Source: an uncultured Collinsella sp. (GTDB taxonomy: Bacteria > Actinomycetota > Coriobacteriia > Coriobacteriales > Coriobacteriaceae). From it: a stretch of 64,000 nt of DNA. Within the stretch, counting starts at the first letter, position 1. Every line of letters begins with the position of its first letter. The translations under genes were made by a program, and so were the position numbers. The notes under the pieces were generated by a model. That model had not been told where the DNA came from, searched no databases, and saw nothing but the letters and a program-made list of their open reading frames with translations. Location: assembly GCA_958437495.1 (NCBI GenBank), contig CAUBOH010000011.1, positions 6,847-70,846 of the forward strand. The letters are read 5' to 3'. This document shows positions 45,281 through 54,961 of the stretch, one piece after another.

Positions 45281-47584
45281 TCACGGTCGCTGGCATCGCA
45301 TCGTAAAGCCATTCGCGGTCGGCGTGATGGTGATATCACCGTGTTCGATAGTGCATGCAAAGGCCCCACCGGCCGCTCGAACCGCATCAACGCACTCGTC
45401 GCTGGGATGACCGTATCGATTCCCCTCGCCGGCGCTTGCAATGGAAAGCTCGGGCTGCAAGATACCGAGCAGGTCGCCGTCGACCGAGACCTTCGAGCCG
45501 TGATGCCCCAACTTGAGCACATCGATATCCCCCACCTCCTGCACAAACTCACGTTCCTGGTCAAGCTCGGCATCGCCGGTCAGCAGCATACGCAAGCGCT
45601 TTCCTTCCTGCGCAAAGGTTAGCAGCAAGACAAGCGAGTCTTCGTTCCCCTCTCCATCCACAGAATCGAACGGCCACATCACGCGGGCGCGAAACGCACC
45701 GATATCGAGGGTATCTCCCCGCCTCACCTGGCGATACGAAACGCCGGGACGGTTTAGAACCTGCGCGGGCGCATCCTCGAGCGCGTCGGCCGCCACGGCG
45801 ATGGTCCCAACCGAAAACTGTTCAAGCACTGCAGGAAGGCCACCCCAATGGTCCTCGTCCCAATGCGTTACAAAGACGGCATCGATATGATGCACATTGT
45901 TTCGAACGAGCGCGGTAACCACCCGGTCGTCGAGTCCGCTATCCACGAGCACCACCGTCGAGCCCTGCCGAACCAAGATCGCATCGGCCTGGCCAACATC
46001 GAGGACCGTCACCGAAGGCGGCGCGAATCGATCCCAGTAGACGTACGGAATCCCCGCCAGAAGCGCCAGGCAGACTAGCCCAGCAGCCATAGGCCGCGCC
46101 TGCGGGCGCGGCCACCAGACCAAGAGAACCAGCAGCGCCAATGGCACCACGTAAATCCAGACCGTATCGGGCGGCACACTCAGGGATGCACCCGGCACGG
46201 CGGCAAACAGCTGCTCAAAGAACAGTGCGCACCGGGCGGAAATCATGGGTACGACGAGCGCCCAAGCCTGAAACGGCGCCACGAGCGAAAAGGGAACCAG
46301 CACAATCGACACAGCGAGCAGTACACTCACCACCGGACCGATGACCGCATTTGCCAGCGGAGCAATGAGCGAGAACATACCGAAGGCGGGAATGGTGATG
46401 GGGAGCGTCGCCAACTGCGAGCACAGTGTGACGGAAAGCATGCCGGCAATGCCCGTCGGCACGCCCAGCTCTCCCAAAGCGTAGGTGGCGTACGGGCAAA
46501 AGCACAGGATGGCAAAGACGCTGGCACATGAAAGCTGAAAGCCCATCTCGAACAGAACCGTCGGCCGCAGTAGCACAAAAATGGACATGGTTACGAAGAG
46601 TGCCGAAAGGCCGTGCCGGCGACGTCCCGCGCCGTTTACGACAAGCGTCGCGAACACCATGCAGCACGCGCGCACGGCCGAGGGCGAGGCGCCCGTAAAG
46701 GCAGCGTAACCCACAAGCGTTATCGCCAATATCGCCCGCTGAAGACCACGTGAGCACCGAGTCTTTTGCAATACACCCTCGATTACAAACCCCACGATAG
46801 CCAAATGGCTGCCCGAGACGGCGATAAGATGCGCAGTTCCCGTCACCGAAAACCAGTCGCCCGCCGGCTGGGCGCGCAGCTCGGCCGAACGACCGCAGAC
46901 GACACCGGCGATGAGCGCACGCGCCGGGTCGGTCGCAGGCGCGATGGACCCAAGCAGCCCATTTCGCAGTCGAAGCAGCGGCCCCGGAGAACCCTCATCG
47001 ACCGACACAATCCGAACGGCTTTAACCTTGCGTACCTCGCCTCGAAGCACGCGCGATCGTCCATACGCATCGTTCTCAAAACGTGAAACACGACCGATAA
47101 CACGCACGTGCGCCCCGACCTTGAGCTCGTGGTCGCACGATAGGCGAACCGTTGTCAAGTTCTTACCGTCCGCGCGTACCTCGCACGTATAGGAATACAC
47201 GTCGTCGTTAATGAATGGATCACCCTGCACGACAAACTCGAGGCTACTTGCCGCTCGACCGTCGAGCACCTTTGAGGCGCTTAGCGCGCCCACAGCCCAC
47301 CACGCCGAGACGACCGCTCCCGCCACGAGACCGACGGACGCGGCATACAGCCACCGCTTAAAAGGGGCAAGCCGCGTACAAGATTGAGCCAGCACAACGA
47401 ATACCGCCGACGCAACGGGAATGGCCCATAGCGGCCCGACCGCCGGCGCCCGCTCCCTAAGCAGCGCATCAGCGGCCATGTTGAGCACCAAGACGCAGCT
47501 CATGCACATGCCGGCACACAGGGCCATCGTCCACGGAATCAGGGGTCGCGGAGGCATTACATGCTCGCGCTCGCGCACATTCAT
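45281..47584 (-). CDS. comEC: Competence protein ComEC (DNA uptake channel)
   Basis: Polytopic membrane protein that moves one DNA strand into the cell. A leading pair of helices is followed by an OB-like domain (about 95-190), the Competence domain with about eight helices (VTGTAHLIAVSGSHLAIVGF is its conserved start), and a C-terminal metallo-beta-lactamase domain with THWDEDHWGGL. The ATG at 47584 overlaps the comEA stop as ATGA; an alternative ATG is at 47557. It gives 767 aa, intact by eye. Confidence 0.92.
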   Translation of the reverse strand: MNVREREHVMPPRPLIPWTMALCAGMCMSCVLVLNMAADALLRERAPAVGPLWAIPVASAVFVVLAQSCTRLAPFKRWLYAASVGLVAGAVVSAWWAVGALSASKVLDGRAASSLEFVVQGDPFINDDVYSYTCEVRADGKNLTTVRLSCDHELKVGAHVRVIGRVSRFENDAYGRSRVLRGEVRKVKAVRIVSVDEGSPGPLLRLRNGLLGSIAPATDPARALIAGVVCGRSAELRAQPAGDWFSVTGTAHLIAVSGSHLAIVGFVIEGVLQKTRCSRGLQRAILAITLVGYAAFTGASPSAVRACCMVFATLVVNGAGRRRHGLSALFVTMSIFVLLRPTVLFEMGFQLSCASVFAILCFCPYATYALGELGVPTGIAGMLSVTLCSQLATLPITIPAFGMFSLIAPLANAVIGPVVSVLLAVSIVLVPFSLVAPFQAWALVVPMISARCALFFEQLFAAVPGASLSVPPDTVWIYVVPLALLVLLVWWPRPQARPMAAGLVCLALLAGIPYVYWDRFAPPSVTVLDVGQADAILVRQGSTVVLVDSGLDDRVVTALVRNNVHHIDAVFVTHWDEDHWGGLPAVLEQFSVGTIAVAADALEDAPAQVLNRPGVSYRQVRRGDTLDIGAFRARVMWPFDSVDGEGNEDSLVLLLTFAQEGKRLRMLLTGDAELDQEREFVQEVGDIDVLKLGHHGSKVSVDGDLLGILQPELSIASAGEGNRYGHPSDECVDAVRAAGGAFACTIEHGDITITPTANGFTMRCQRP

Positions 47585-48291
47585 ATGCAAATGCAATCTT
47601 TGATCTTGGCAAACTTCTTCTCGCCGATGCCCGAGACTCGCATCAGGTCTTCAATCGAGGTAAATGGCCCGTTTTGCGTTCGCTCATCGATAATCGACTG
47701 GGCCATGGAGGGACCGACGCCGGAGAGCGTCTGCAGTTCGGCGGCGTTCGCCGTATTGATATTTACCAGATCGCTCACGACGGATGTGCCGACAGACGCC
47801 TCACCGGGTCCAGATCCAGCGACGACGTCAACCGTCTGCCGCTCTCCCACGTGCGGCACATAAATCTTCTGACCGTCGACTACTTTTGAAGCTCGATTCA
47901 GGCCCGCGACATCGGCCTCGGGCGTAAGCCCGCCGGCAGCATCAATCGCCTGCGCCACGCGCGCACCTTCTCGCAAGCGATAGACGCCCGGCGTCACCAC
48001 GGCCCCGTCAACATCGACATAGACCTCACTGGCCGCACTTGCCTTTTTCGAATCACTCGAAGGATTGCCATCATCTGAAGCGTCCGCAGAACCCGTATCC
48101 GCCCGCTCAACCGACGTGGCATCACGCTCAAACATCACCCCATCGGATTCGCCGCCCAACGTTGCCATCGCCAACCCACTCGCCATCGCAATAACGACAA
48201 GCATCGCCACGATCACCGCCTTGTGCTCGAGCAGCTTTCCCGCCCAGCGATCCATTCGTTTGACCCGTTCGTGCTGTTCGCGCTGTGCCAT
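47581..48291 (-). CDS. comEA: Competence protein ComEA (DNA receptor)
   Basis: Membrane-anchored double-stranded DNA receptor. One helix (about 27-47) is followed by an acidic Ser/Asp-rich linker, an SLBB domain (VYVDVDGAVVTPGVYRL to VPHVGE) and a C-terminal helix-hairpin-helix pair (LVNINTANAAELQTLSGVGP, RVSGIGEKKFAKIK). The ATG at 48291 has GGGAGG 8 nt upstream; 236 aa. It is co-translated with comEC. Confidence 0.92.
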   Translation of the reverse strand: MAQREQHERVKRMDRWAGKLLEHKAVIVAMLVVIAMASGLAMATLGGESDGVMFERDATSVERADTGSADASDDGNPSSDSKKASAASEVYVDVDGAVVTPGVYRLREGARVAQAIDAAGGLTPEADVAGLNRASKVVDGQKIYVPHVGERQTVDVVAGSGPGEASVGTSVVSDLVNINTANAAELQTLSGVGPSMAQSIIDERTQNGPFTSIEDLMRVSGIGEKKFAKIKDCICI

Positions 48292-48462
48292 AGCAAACAC
48301 CTCCCAACACTATCGTGTCAGGCGAAAGGGGTCGCAGCGCTCGGGTTCGCACATCGTCGCTCACGGTCAAACCAATACCTGACCAAAACCTTGCGAAAAA
48401 GTGTCCATTAATTCAGACACGCGTCGTCAAATGAACAATTTGGAAGCAAACGCCCAGATAGC

Positions 48463-48495
48463 AAAAGGCCGACGATGCAAATACATCGCCGGCCT
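48463..48495 (-). terminator. Terminator downstream of thiI
   Basis: AGGCCGACGATG / CATCGCCGGCCT stem with one mismatch, followed on the minus strand by TTTTG, 11 nt after the thiI stop. Confidence 0.8.
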
Positions 48496-48505
48496 ATGCA
48501 AGCAA

Positions 48506-49750
48506 TTACTCGTGATCTTGGTATATTTCACGCGGAGCGAGCTGCAAATGTTTGCGTTTTAAGGTCTTGGGGGCCTTATACGTGTTGCTGCCAAAATCGA
48601 TATACTCGGTCTGTTTGAGCAGGCGCTCGATCATCTCCTCGTGATCGAACAGCTCCCAGGCCTCATGCACGGCATCGAGCTTGGCATGCGTCTCGGGACG
48701 ACGCGGCATAAAGAGCGTGCAGCAATCGGGCGCCGCCTCGGTCGAGATATCAAACGTGCCGATCTCCTGGGCACGAGCGATAATCTCCTGCTTATCAGAA
48801 CCAATGAGCGGACGGAACACGGGAATCTTCACGGCCTCGTTGACGGCCATGATGTTCTCGAGCGTCTGGGAGGCAACCTGACCAAGCGACTCGCCCGTCA
48901 CAATGGCCTTGGCGCCCTCGATATGCGCGATGCGCTCAGCAACCGAATACATAATGCGGCGATACATGATGACACGCAGGTTGCTGGGACAGGTTACCGA
49001 AATCTCGCGCTGGCAGTCGCCAAACGGAACGACATACAGACGGCCGATCTGGACACCCGGTTCAAGGGCGCGAATGATATCCTGCACAAGATACTCGCTG
49101 GTATCCGGCGTCTGCGGACGACCGGAAAAATGCACCGGCACGCACACGGCTCCGCGACGCGCGAGCATCCAGGTCGCCACCGGCGAGTCGATACCCGATG
49201 ACAGAAGCGTCACGACCTTGCCGGCAGAACCCACCGGCAGACCGCCCACGCCGCGCTCGGAGCGAGCGTACACGTAAACGCTGCCCTGAACAACCAGCAC
49301 GTGCACCATCGCGTCGGGATCGTGCATCTGGACCTTTTTATCGGGGAACGCCTCGCACAGCACCTCGCCAACCTGTCGATTGATATCAATCGAGGTGAGT
49401 TCGTAATCGGTGTTGGAGCGCTTGGCATGTACCTTAAACGAGTCGAAGGGGCCAAACTCGCGCAGCGCCTTTACAGCCGCCGCACAGTACTCCTGCGGGT
49501 CGCGATTGGTGTGATAGGCCAGGGACACACGAGCAACGCCGGGCACGGTGCGGATAACGCGCGCCGCATCGTCAGCCTGATGCTCGTTAAAGGTCACGAG
49601 GATATAACCGGAAATTCGAGACACGGCATTCACGGAAAAGGCGGCCAAAGCCGCCTTAATGTTATCCATGAGGATATGCTCAAAATGTGCGCGGTTCTTG
49701 CCCTTCAGTCCAACCTCGTGATAGTGGACCAGGCAGACGCGAGCCGCCAT
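48506..49750 (-). CDS. thiI: tRNA 4-thiouridine synthetase ThiI
   Basis: Adenylates and thiolates U8 of tRNA and can supply sulfur for thiazole synthesis. A THUMP domain (about 60-165) precedes the PP-loop LSSGIDSPVATW. The protein is 414 aa and lacks the C-terminal rhodanese domain of enterobacterial ThiI, as is normal in Gram-positives, where a dedicated cysteine desulfurase helps. No such desulfurase gene is nearby. It begins right at the rpoZ stop. Confidence 0.95.
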   Translation of the reverse strand: MAARVCLVHYHEVGLKGKNRAHFEHILMDNIKAALAAFSVNAVSRISGYILVTFNEHQADDAARVIRTVPGVARVSLAYHTNRDPQEYCAAAVKALREFGPFDSFKVHAKRSNTDYELTSIDINRQVGEVLCEAFPDKKVQMHDPDAMVHVLVVQGSVYVYARSERGVGGLPVGSAGKVVTLLSSGIDSPVATWMLARRGAVCVPVHFSGRPQTPDTSEYLVQDIIRALEPGVQIGRLYVVPFGDCQREISVTCPSNLRVIMYRRIMYSVAERIAHIEGAKAIVTGESLGQVASQTLENIMAVNEAVKIPVFRPLIGSDKQEIIARAQEIGTFDISTEAAPDCCTLFMPRRPETHAKLDAVHEAWELFDHEEMIERLLKQTEYIDFGSNTYKAPKTLKRKHLQLAPREIYQDHE

Positions 49751-50032
49751 TTAGGCTTCAGCAACCTTGTGGCCGAGTGCCTTCTCGTAACGGGCCTCGT
49801 CGTAGGAGATATCGCCGTCGACGATCTCGTCCATAGCCATCGAGATGGTATCGGCGCCGGAGAGCGCGATGGTGATGTCATCGACATCCTGGACGGCAAG
49901 CACGCGATTGTGCTGGCCACGCAGCATGCTATTAATATCGCAGGCGCGCTTGGAGGCAAGCGAAGCGAGCAGGAAGCGGTTGTGATCGGTCTTCTCCAGA
50001 AGATCGTCAATGCAAGGCTTTACAACGGACAC
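49751..50032 (-). CDS. rpoZ: DNA-directed RNA polymerase subunit omega
   Basis: Small assembly subunit of RNA polymerase, 93 aa. IDDLLEKTDHNRFLLASLASKRACDIN matches the conserved omega core, and EIVDGDISYDE follows near the C-terminus. It follows gmk after 5 nt, the usual gmk-rpoZ pair. Confidence 0.94.
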   Translation of the reverse strand: MSVVKPCIDDLLEKTDHNRFLLASLASKRACDINSMLRGQHNRVLAVQDVDDITIALSGADTISMAMDEIVDGDISYDEARYEKALGHKVAEA

Positions 50033-50037
50033 GGACC

Positions 50038-50607
50038 TCAGATCCTTTCATGCATATCGAGAACGCGAACGAGCTCATCGGTCGCGCGGTCGAGATCGTC
50101 ATTCACCACGACGTCGTCGTAGCGGTCGGCAAGGGCAAGCTCATGGGCGGCGTTTGCCATGCGCAGCTCAATCGTCTCGGGCGACTCGGTACCGCGACCG
50201 ACAAGACGCTCGCGAAGTACCTCGAGCGAGGGCGGCTTGATAAAAATCAACACAGCCTCGGGGAAACGCTCCTTGACCTGCAGGGCGCCCTGGACATCAA
50301 TCTCCAAAATCAGAGAAGCGCCAGACGCGAGCTTAGACTGGACCTCGCTCACCAGCGTGCCATAGCAGTTGCCGTGAACCTCGGCCCACTCGACAAACTC
50401 ACCGTTTGCCACGCGGCGATCGAACTCCTCGCGCGTCAGGAAAAAGTAATTGACGCCGTCGACCTCGCCTTTACGCGGAGCTCGCGTGGTAGCCGAAACC
50501 GTCAGGCCCAGGTTCGAGCGACGCTCGCGCACACGAGTGACGAGCGTGCCCTTGCCTGCACCTGACGGTCCAGAAATCACAAAGAGCTTGGAATCCTGAG
50601 CGCTCAC
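50038..50607 (-). CDS. gmk: Guanylate kinase
   Basis: Converts GMP to GDP with ATP. P-loop ISGPSGAGKGTLV, then SATTRAPRKGEVDGVNYFF and the ILEIDVQGALQVKE stretch; 189 aa. The start is GTG, directly after the mihF stop codon, so the two are coupled. Confidence 0.96.
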   Translation of the reverse strand: MSAQDSKLFVISGPSGAGKGTLVTRVRERRSNLGLTVSATTRAPRKGEVDGVNYFFLTREEFDRRVANGEFVEWAEVHGNCYGTLVSEVQSKLASGASLILEIDVQGALQVKERFPEAVLIFIKPPSLEVLRERLVGRGTESPETIELRMANAAHELALADRYDDVVVNDDLDRATDELVRVLDMHERI

Positions 50608-50916
50608 TTATTTGGTCAGCTGCTCGAGGAGCTGCTCGCGCTGACGGACGCCGAGGCCCTGGACGCGACGGGTAGCGGAGATGCCGAGCTCCTCCATAAT
50701 CTTGGCGGCCTTGGCCTTGCCATAACCAGGGAGAGACTCGATGAGGGTGGAGACCTTCATGCGGGAAGCGATGGGATCATCGGAGTTGAGCACGGACTCG
50801 AGGGACTTCTCACCCTTCTTGATCTGCTCGCGAAGCTCAGCGCGGGCATGACGGGCGGCAGCGGCCTTCTCAAGAGCCTGCTTGCGCTGCTCGTCGGTAA
50901 GCTGAGGGAGTGCCAT
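50608..50916 (-). CDS. mihF: Integration host factor, actinobacterial type
   Basis: Nucleoid-associated protein of 102 aa that bends DNA through a helix-two-turn-helix. LPQLTDEQRKQALEKAAAAR at the start and the LIESLPGYGKAKAAKIMEELGI core with RRVQGLG are diagnostic. GGAGG precedes the ATG at 50916. Its place ahead of gmk and rpoZ is the typical actinobacterial order and is a main reason for placing the genome in that phylum. Confidence 0.94.
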   Translation of the reverse strand: MALPQLTDEQRKQALEKAAAARHARAELREQIKKGEKSLESVLNSDDPIASRMKVSTLIESLPGYGKAKAAKIMEELGISATRRVQGLGVRQREQLLEQLTK

Positions 50917-51036
50917 TCGAACCTCCAAATAATTGGTTTAACATTCATTCGATGTTGGCATTTTAGCACGTCAAACGTACAAAATGCTCAATTGCGGCTC
51001 CATAGGTTAGACGATACCTGCAAAAAGTGCAATATA

Positions 51037-51060
51037 TCGGGGGCAAAGTTAAGCCCCCGA
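51037..51060 (-). terminator. Terminator downstream of the pyr operon
   Basis: Perfect 8-bp stem TCGGGGGC / GCCCCCGA with an 8-nt loop, about 95 nt after the pyrF stop; the sequence after it is TATATTG, a weak T-tract. The 240-bp gap to mihF shows no gene and should hold the mihF promoter. Confidence 0.55.
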
Positions 51061-51154
51061 ACCGCGATTCCACACAATAGATGGGAAAGTTTTCGCAGGC
51101 ACGGGGGCTAATTTGTGCTAATGGCACCCAAAAGTGGTGACTTAAGGAAATCTT

Positions 51155-51871
51155 TTAAGCGACGTTTTCGACCAGCTCGGCGACAATGGCGTCAAAAGCG
51201 GCAACCGGGTCGTCGGCACCGGTGATGGGACGGCCCACCACGATATGGCTCGCGCCGCGCTCGATAGCCTGAGAAGGCGTGGCAACGCGGGACTGATCGC
51301 CCAGGGCCGCGCCCACGGGACGCACGCCCGGGGTCACGATGAGGGCATCGGGGCCCAGCAGCACGCGCATATCGTGAGCCTCCATCGGAGAACACACGAT
51401 ACCATCGATGCCGTTGGCCTGAGCAAGCTTCGCCAGGCGGGCGGCCTCCTCGGCCACGGGCGACTCGACGCCAATCTCGGCCAGCGAATCCTGGTTCATG
51501 CTCGTGAGCACGGTGATGGCGACAAGCTTGGCACGGTCCTCGCGCGCCTCCTCGGCACCCTCGCGGCAGGCAGCGAGCATAGCGCCCGAACCCAGGCCAT
51601 GGACCGAGAGCAGGTCGGCACCGGCAAGCGAGGCCGAACGGGCGGCACCGCGCACCTGATGCGGAATGTCGTGGAACTTAAGGTCGAGGAAGACCTTAAA
51701 GCCAAGGTCCTTAAAGGTCTTGACGATCTGGGGACCCTCAGCGTAATAGAGCGTCATACCCACCTTGAGCCATGCGGCATGGCCCGAAAGCTCATGGGCG
51801 AGTTCGAGCGCACGCTCACGGTCGCAGTCGAGGGCGACGATAACGCGGTCGCGGGCATCGGTCTCTAGCAT
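51155..51871 (-). CDS. pyrF: Orotidine 5'-phosphate decarboxylase
   Basis: Last step of UMP synthesis. Active-site stretch VFLDLKFHDIPHQV, with VALDCD near the start and VTPGVRP late; 238 aa. It overlaps pyrD by 7 nt. It ends the pyrR-B-C-K-D-F operon. pyrE, carA and carB are not in the window. Confidence 0.96.
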   Translation of the reverse strand: MLETDARDRVIVALDCDRERALELAHELSGHAAWLKVGMTLYYAEGPQIVKTFKDLGFKVFLDLKFHDIPHQVRGAARSASLAGADLLSVHGLGSGAMLAACREGAEEAREDRAKLVAITVLTSMNQDSLAEIGVESPVAEEAARLAKLAQANGIDGIVCSPMEAHDMRVLLGPDALIVTPGVRPVGAALGDQSRVATPSQAIERGASHIVVGRPITGADDPVAAFDAIVAELVENVA

Positions 51872-52788
51872 TCGAAAGCACCTACCAGCTCGTTGATGTC
51901 CTTCACGCCCTGGGACTCAGCCCAGGCCTCGAGCTCGTGCGCGATCTTGAGCGAAGCGCACGGATCGACGAAGTTGGCCATGCCGACCGACACGCAGGTA
52001 GCGCCAGCCAGGATAAACTCGGCCGCATCCTCGCCGGTCATGACGCCGCCGACACCGTTGATGGGGATATCGACGGCCTGAGCGACCTCCCAGACCATGC
52101 GCACGGCGATGTGGTGGCACAGCGGGCCCGAAAGGCCGCCCTTGGGCTTGGCCACACGGGACTTGCGAGTATGAACATCGATGGCCATGCCCTGGATAGA
52201 GTTAATGACCGAAAGGCCGTCGGCACCGGCGGCCTCGAGAGCCTTGGCAATCTCGGCGACGTTAACCGGAGCCATCTTTACGAACAGCGGCTTATCGGTC
52301 ACCTTACGGCAGGCAGCCATAACGGCAGAGGCGCCCTCGGGCGAGGAGCCCATGGCAGCACCGCCGGCGGCAATATTGGGGCAGCTGACGTTGATCTCGT
52401 AGCCGGCAGCCCAGGGGCACAGCTCGACATACATCTCGAGCGCGCGCACAAACTCGTCAACGGAGTGGCCGGCAACCTGGCAAATGACCTGGCAACCGTC
52501 CTTGGACAGCTGCTCGAGCCACGGGCCGGACTCACGGGCAAAGGCGGCGACACCGGGGTTCTGCAGGCCCACGGAGTTGATCATACCGCCGGGAATCTCG
52601 GCCATGCGGGGCGCAGGGTTGCCCGGCCAGGGCTCGGCGGCGCAGCCCTTGGTGGTAATGGCGCCCAGCTGAGAAACATCGAAGAAATTCTGGAACTGCC
52701 AACCGTAGCCGAAGGTGCCGGCTGCGGTGTTGATGGGGTTCTGCATCTTAACGCCGCCGAAATCGACGGCCATGTTCACGGTACCCAC
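51865..52788 (-). CDS. pyrD: Dihydroorotate dehydrogenase, class 1B catalytic subunit
   Basis: Oxidises dihydroorotate with FMN and passes electrons through PyrK to NAD. NPINTAAGTFGYG, NSVGLQNPG, EINVSCPNI with the class 1 catalytic cysteine, and NGVGGVMTGEDA are clear; 307 aa. It overlaps pyrK by one base. Confidence 0.95.
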   Translation of the reverse strand: MGTVNMAVDFGGVKMQNPINTAAGTFGYGWQFQNFFDVSQLGAITTKGCAAEPWPGNPAPRMAEIPGGMINSVGLQNPGVAAFARESGPWLEQLSKDGCQVICQVAGHSVDEFVRALEMYVELCPWAAGYEINVSCPNIAAGGAAMGSSPEGASAVMAACRKVTDKPLFVKMAPVNVAEIAKALEAAGADGLSVINSIQGMAIDVHTRKSRVAKPKGGLSGPLCHHIAVRMVWEVAQAVDIPINGVGGVMTGEDAAEFILAGATCVSVGMANFVDPCASLKIAHELEAWAESQGVKDINELVGAFEC

Positions 52789-53579
52789 TAGAAGACCACC
52801 ACCTTAGAAGCATCGAACACGGGGCCGCACATGCAGGCGCCCTTCATACCGTCGACCGTCTCGACGTTGCAGGTGTTGCAGGCGCCAAAGCCGCAGCTCA
52901 TCATGCGCTCGAGCGACACCTCACAATATGCACCGGCCTCGGCGGCAGCGGCGGCGACTTTCTTCATCATGACAGCGGGGCCGCAGCTGGCGACGTAATC
53001 GTAGCCGCCCTCGCCGAGCAGCTCGGCTGCCGGATCGGTGCAAAAACCGTGCGTGCCGAGCGAACCGTCGTCGGTGCACACGTTAACCGTGGCGCCCAGC
53101 GCGCGGAACTCATCGACACCCACGGCCTTGGAAGCGGTGCCAAAGCCCAGGCACACGTCCATATCAACACCCTGCTCGGCAAGCATACCGGCAAGACACA
53201 GCACAGGCGGAACCCCGATGCCGCCCGCAACGAGCAGGGCCTTCCTGGTGCCCTCGGGTACCATCCAGCCACGGCCACCGGGGCCCAGCAGGTTAGAGGT
53301 GGAGCCAGGGCCCATCTGGGACAAACGACGGGTGTCGTCGCCCACGACGGCGTACCACAGCTCGACGGTGCCGGCCTCGGCGTCGGCGCGGTAGTAGCTC
53401 AGGGGCACGCGAAGCAGCGAGGACGCATCACCGGGAACGGCGATGTTCACAAACTGACCGGGCTTGAGCGCACTTGCAAGCTTGGGGGCCGAGATGACGA
53501 GCGAGAAGATGCCGTCGGCGATCTCCCGGTTCGAGACGACCTCGAAGTCGTGCATGCGTGCAGTGGAAGGTGTGGGCAT
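52788..53579 (-). CDS. pyrK: Dihydroorotate dehydrogenase electron-transfer subunit
   Basis: FAD and [2Fe-2S] subunit of the class 1B enzyme. A ferredoxin-reductase-like FAD domain has RVPLSYYRAD, then the NAD domain VAGGIGVPPVLCLAG, and the cluster ligands CGFGACNTC plus a later CMCGP. The ATG at 53579 with TTGGAG upstream gives 263 aa; an in-frame start at 53615 is weaker. Confidence 0.94.
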   Translation of the reverse strand: MPTPSTARMHDFEVVSNREIADGIFSLVISAPKLASALKPGQFVNIAVPGDASSLLRVPLSYYRADAEAGTVELWYAVVGDDTRRLSQMGPGSTSNLLGPGGRGWMVPEGTRKALLVAGGIGVPPVLCLAGMLAEQGVDMDVCLGFGTASKAVGVDEFRALGATVNVCTDDGSLGTHGFCTDPAAELLGEGGYDYVASCGPAVMMKKVAAAAAEAGAYCEVSLERMMSCGFGACNTCNVETVDGMKGACMCGPVFDASKVVVF

Positions 53580-53671
53580 AGACGCTCCAATCCCCCATGC
53601 GGTTGCATGGTCCAAACGAATAGAAAGCGCGGCACCGCAAGGGCGCCGCGCACAAAAGCGATAAGGCTATG

Positions 53672-54961
53672 CTAGCAGATGCAGCCGTCAGCAAGCGTCT
53701 GCTTACCGCCGACAAACACATCGGTGGCTCGACCGGTGAGCGTACGGCCGGCAAAACCGGAGTTCTCGGCGCGCGACTCATAACCGTCCTCGCCAACCGT
53801 CCAGGTGGCAGCGGGATCGAACACGGTCAGGTCGGCAACGGAGCCCGCCTTGACCTGAACCTGGTCGAGGCCCAGAATCTCACGCGGCTTGATGGCCATG
53901 AGCTCGACCATGCGGCCCATGCTCATCTTGCCCGTGTTGACCAGCTCGGTGAGCACGAGCGACAGCGAGGTCTCGAGGCCGATCATGCCAAAGGGCGCAA
54001 GCTCGAACTCGCGGGCCTTCTCCCACGGGGTGTGGGGAGCGTGGTCGGTGACGATGACGTCGACGGTACCGTCGATGACACCCTGACGGATGGCCTCGGC
54101 GTCCTCGTCGGTGCGCAGCGGCGGATTGACCTTGAGCGAGGTGTTGTAGGTCTCGTCCAAGTCGTTCTCGGTCAGGAACATGTGGTGCGGGGTGGCCTCG
54201 CAGGTCACCTGGACACCGGCGGCCTTACCGGCTCGCACGAGTTCCAGGCCATGAGCGGTGGAGATGTGCTGGATGTGCAGCTTGGCACCGGTCAGCTTGG
54301 CGATCTCGATATCGCGAGCGATCTGCAGCTCCTCGCCTGCCGCCGGCCAGCCCTCGAGGGCCAGACGGGTCGAGACCTTGCCCTCGTTGATCTGACCGTG
54401 ACCGACCAGATCCTCGTCCTGGCAGTGGCTCATAAAGACTTTGCCGAACATCTTGCCGTAGTCCATGCAGCGACGGAGCATGCCCGCGCCCTGCACGCCA
54501 CGACCGTCGTCAGTGAAGGCGACGGCGCCGTGGGCGACCATATCGCCCATCTCGGACATGGCCTCGCCCTTAAGACCGCGGGTCATGGCGCCAGAAGGAT
54601 AGACGCGGCAGTGGCCGACCTCGGCAGCGCGGGACTTAACGAACTCAACAACGGTACCGTTATCGGTAACGGGGTCGGTATTGGGCATGGTGCACACGCC
54701 GGTGAAGCCGCCCTTGGCAGCAGCGCGGGTGCCACTCTCGATGTCCTCTTTGACCTCGTAGCCAGGCTCGCGCAGGTGCACGTGCATATCCACCAGGCCG
54801 GGGACGAGATACTTGCCGGAAAGGTCGCGGACCTCGGCTCCCTCGGCGGCGAGGTTCTCGCCGACCTCGGCGATCTTGTCACCGTCGATCAGGACGTCGA
54901 CGACACCGTCAAGCTCAACAGACGGATCGACGACGTGGGCATTCTTAAGAAGCAAGGCCAT
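53672..54961 (-). CDS. pyrC: Dihydroorotase
   Basis: Zinc amidohydrolase closing the dihydroorotate ring. The metal motif VDMHVHLREPG and the DHAPHT stretch are typical of the class I enzyme. From the ATG at 54961 (GGAGG upstream) it is 429 aa and overlaps the pyrB end by 17 nt. The open frame extends 52 codons further 5' into pyrB but is not dihydroorotase-like. Confidence 0.95.
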   Translation of the reverse strand: MALLLKNAHVVDPSVELDGVVDVLIDGDKIAEVGENLAAEGAEVRDLSGKYLVPGLVDMHVHLREPGYEVKEDIESGTRAAAKGGFTGVCTMPNTDPVTDNGTVVEFVKSRAAEVGHCRVYPSGAMTRGLKGEAMSEMGDMVAHGAVAFTDDGRGVQGAGMLRRCMDYGKMFGKVFMSHCQDEDLVGHGQINEGKVSTRLALEGWPAAGEELQIARDIEIAKLTGAKLHIQHISTAHGLELVRAGKAAGVQVTCEATPHHMFLTENDLDETYNTSLKVNPPLRTDEDAEAIRQGVIDGTVDVIVTDHAPHTPWEKAREFELAPFGMIGLETSLSLVLTELVNTGKMSMGRMVELMAIKPREILGLDQVQVKAGSVADLTVFDPAATWTVGEDGYESRAENSGFAGRTLTGRATDVFVGGKQTLADGCIC

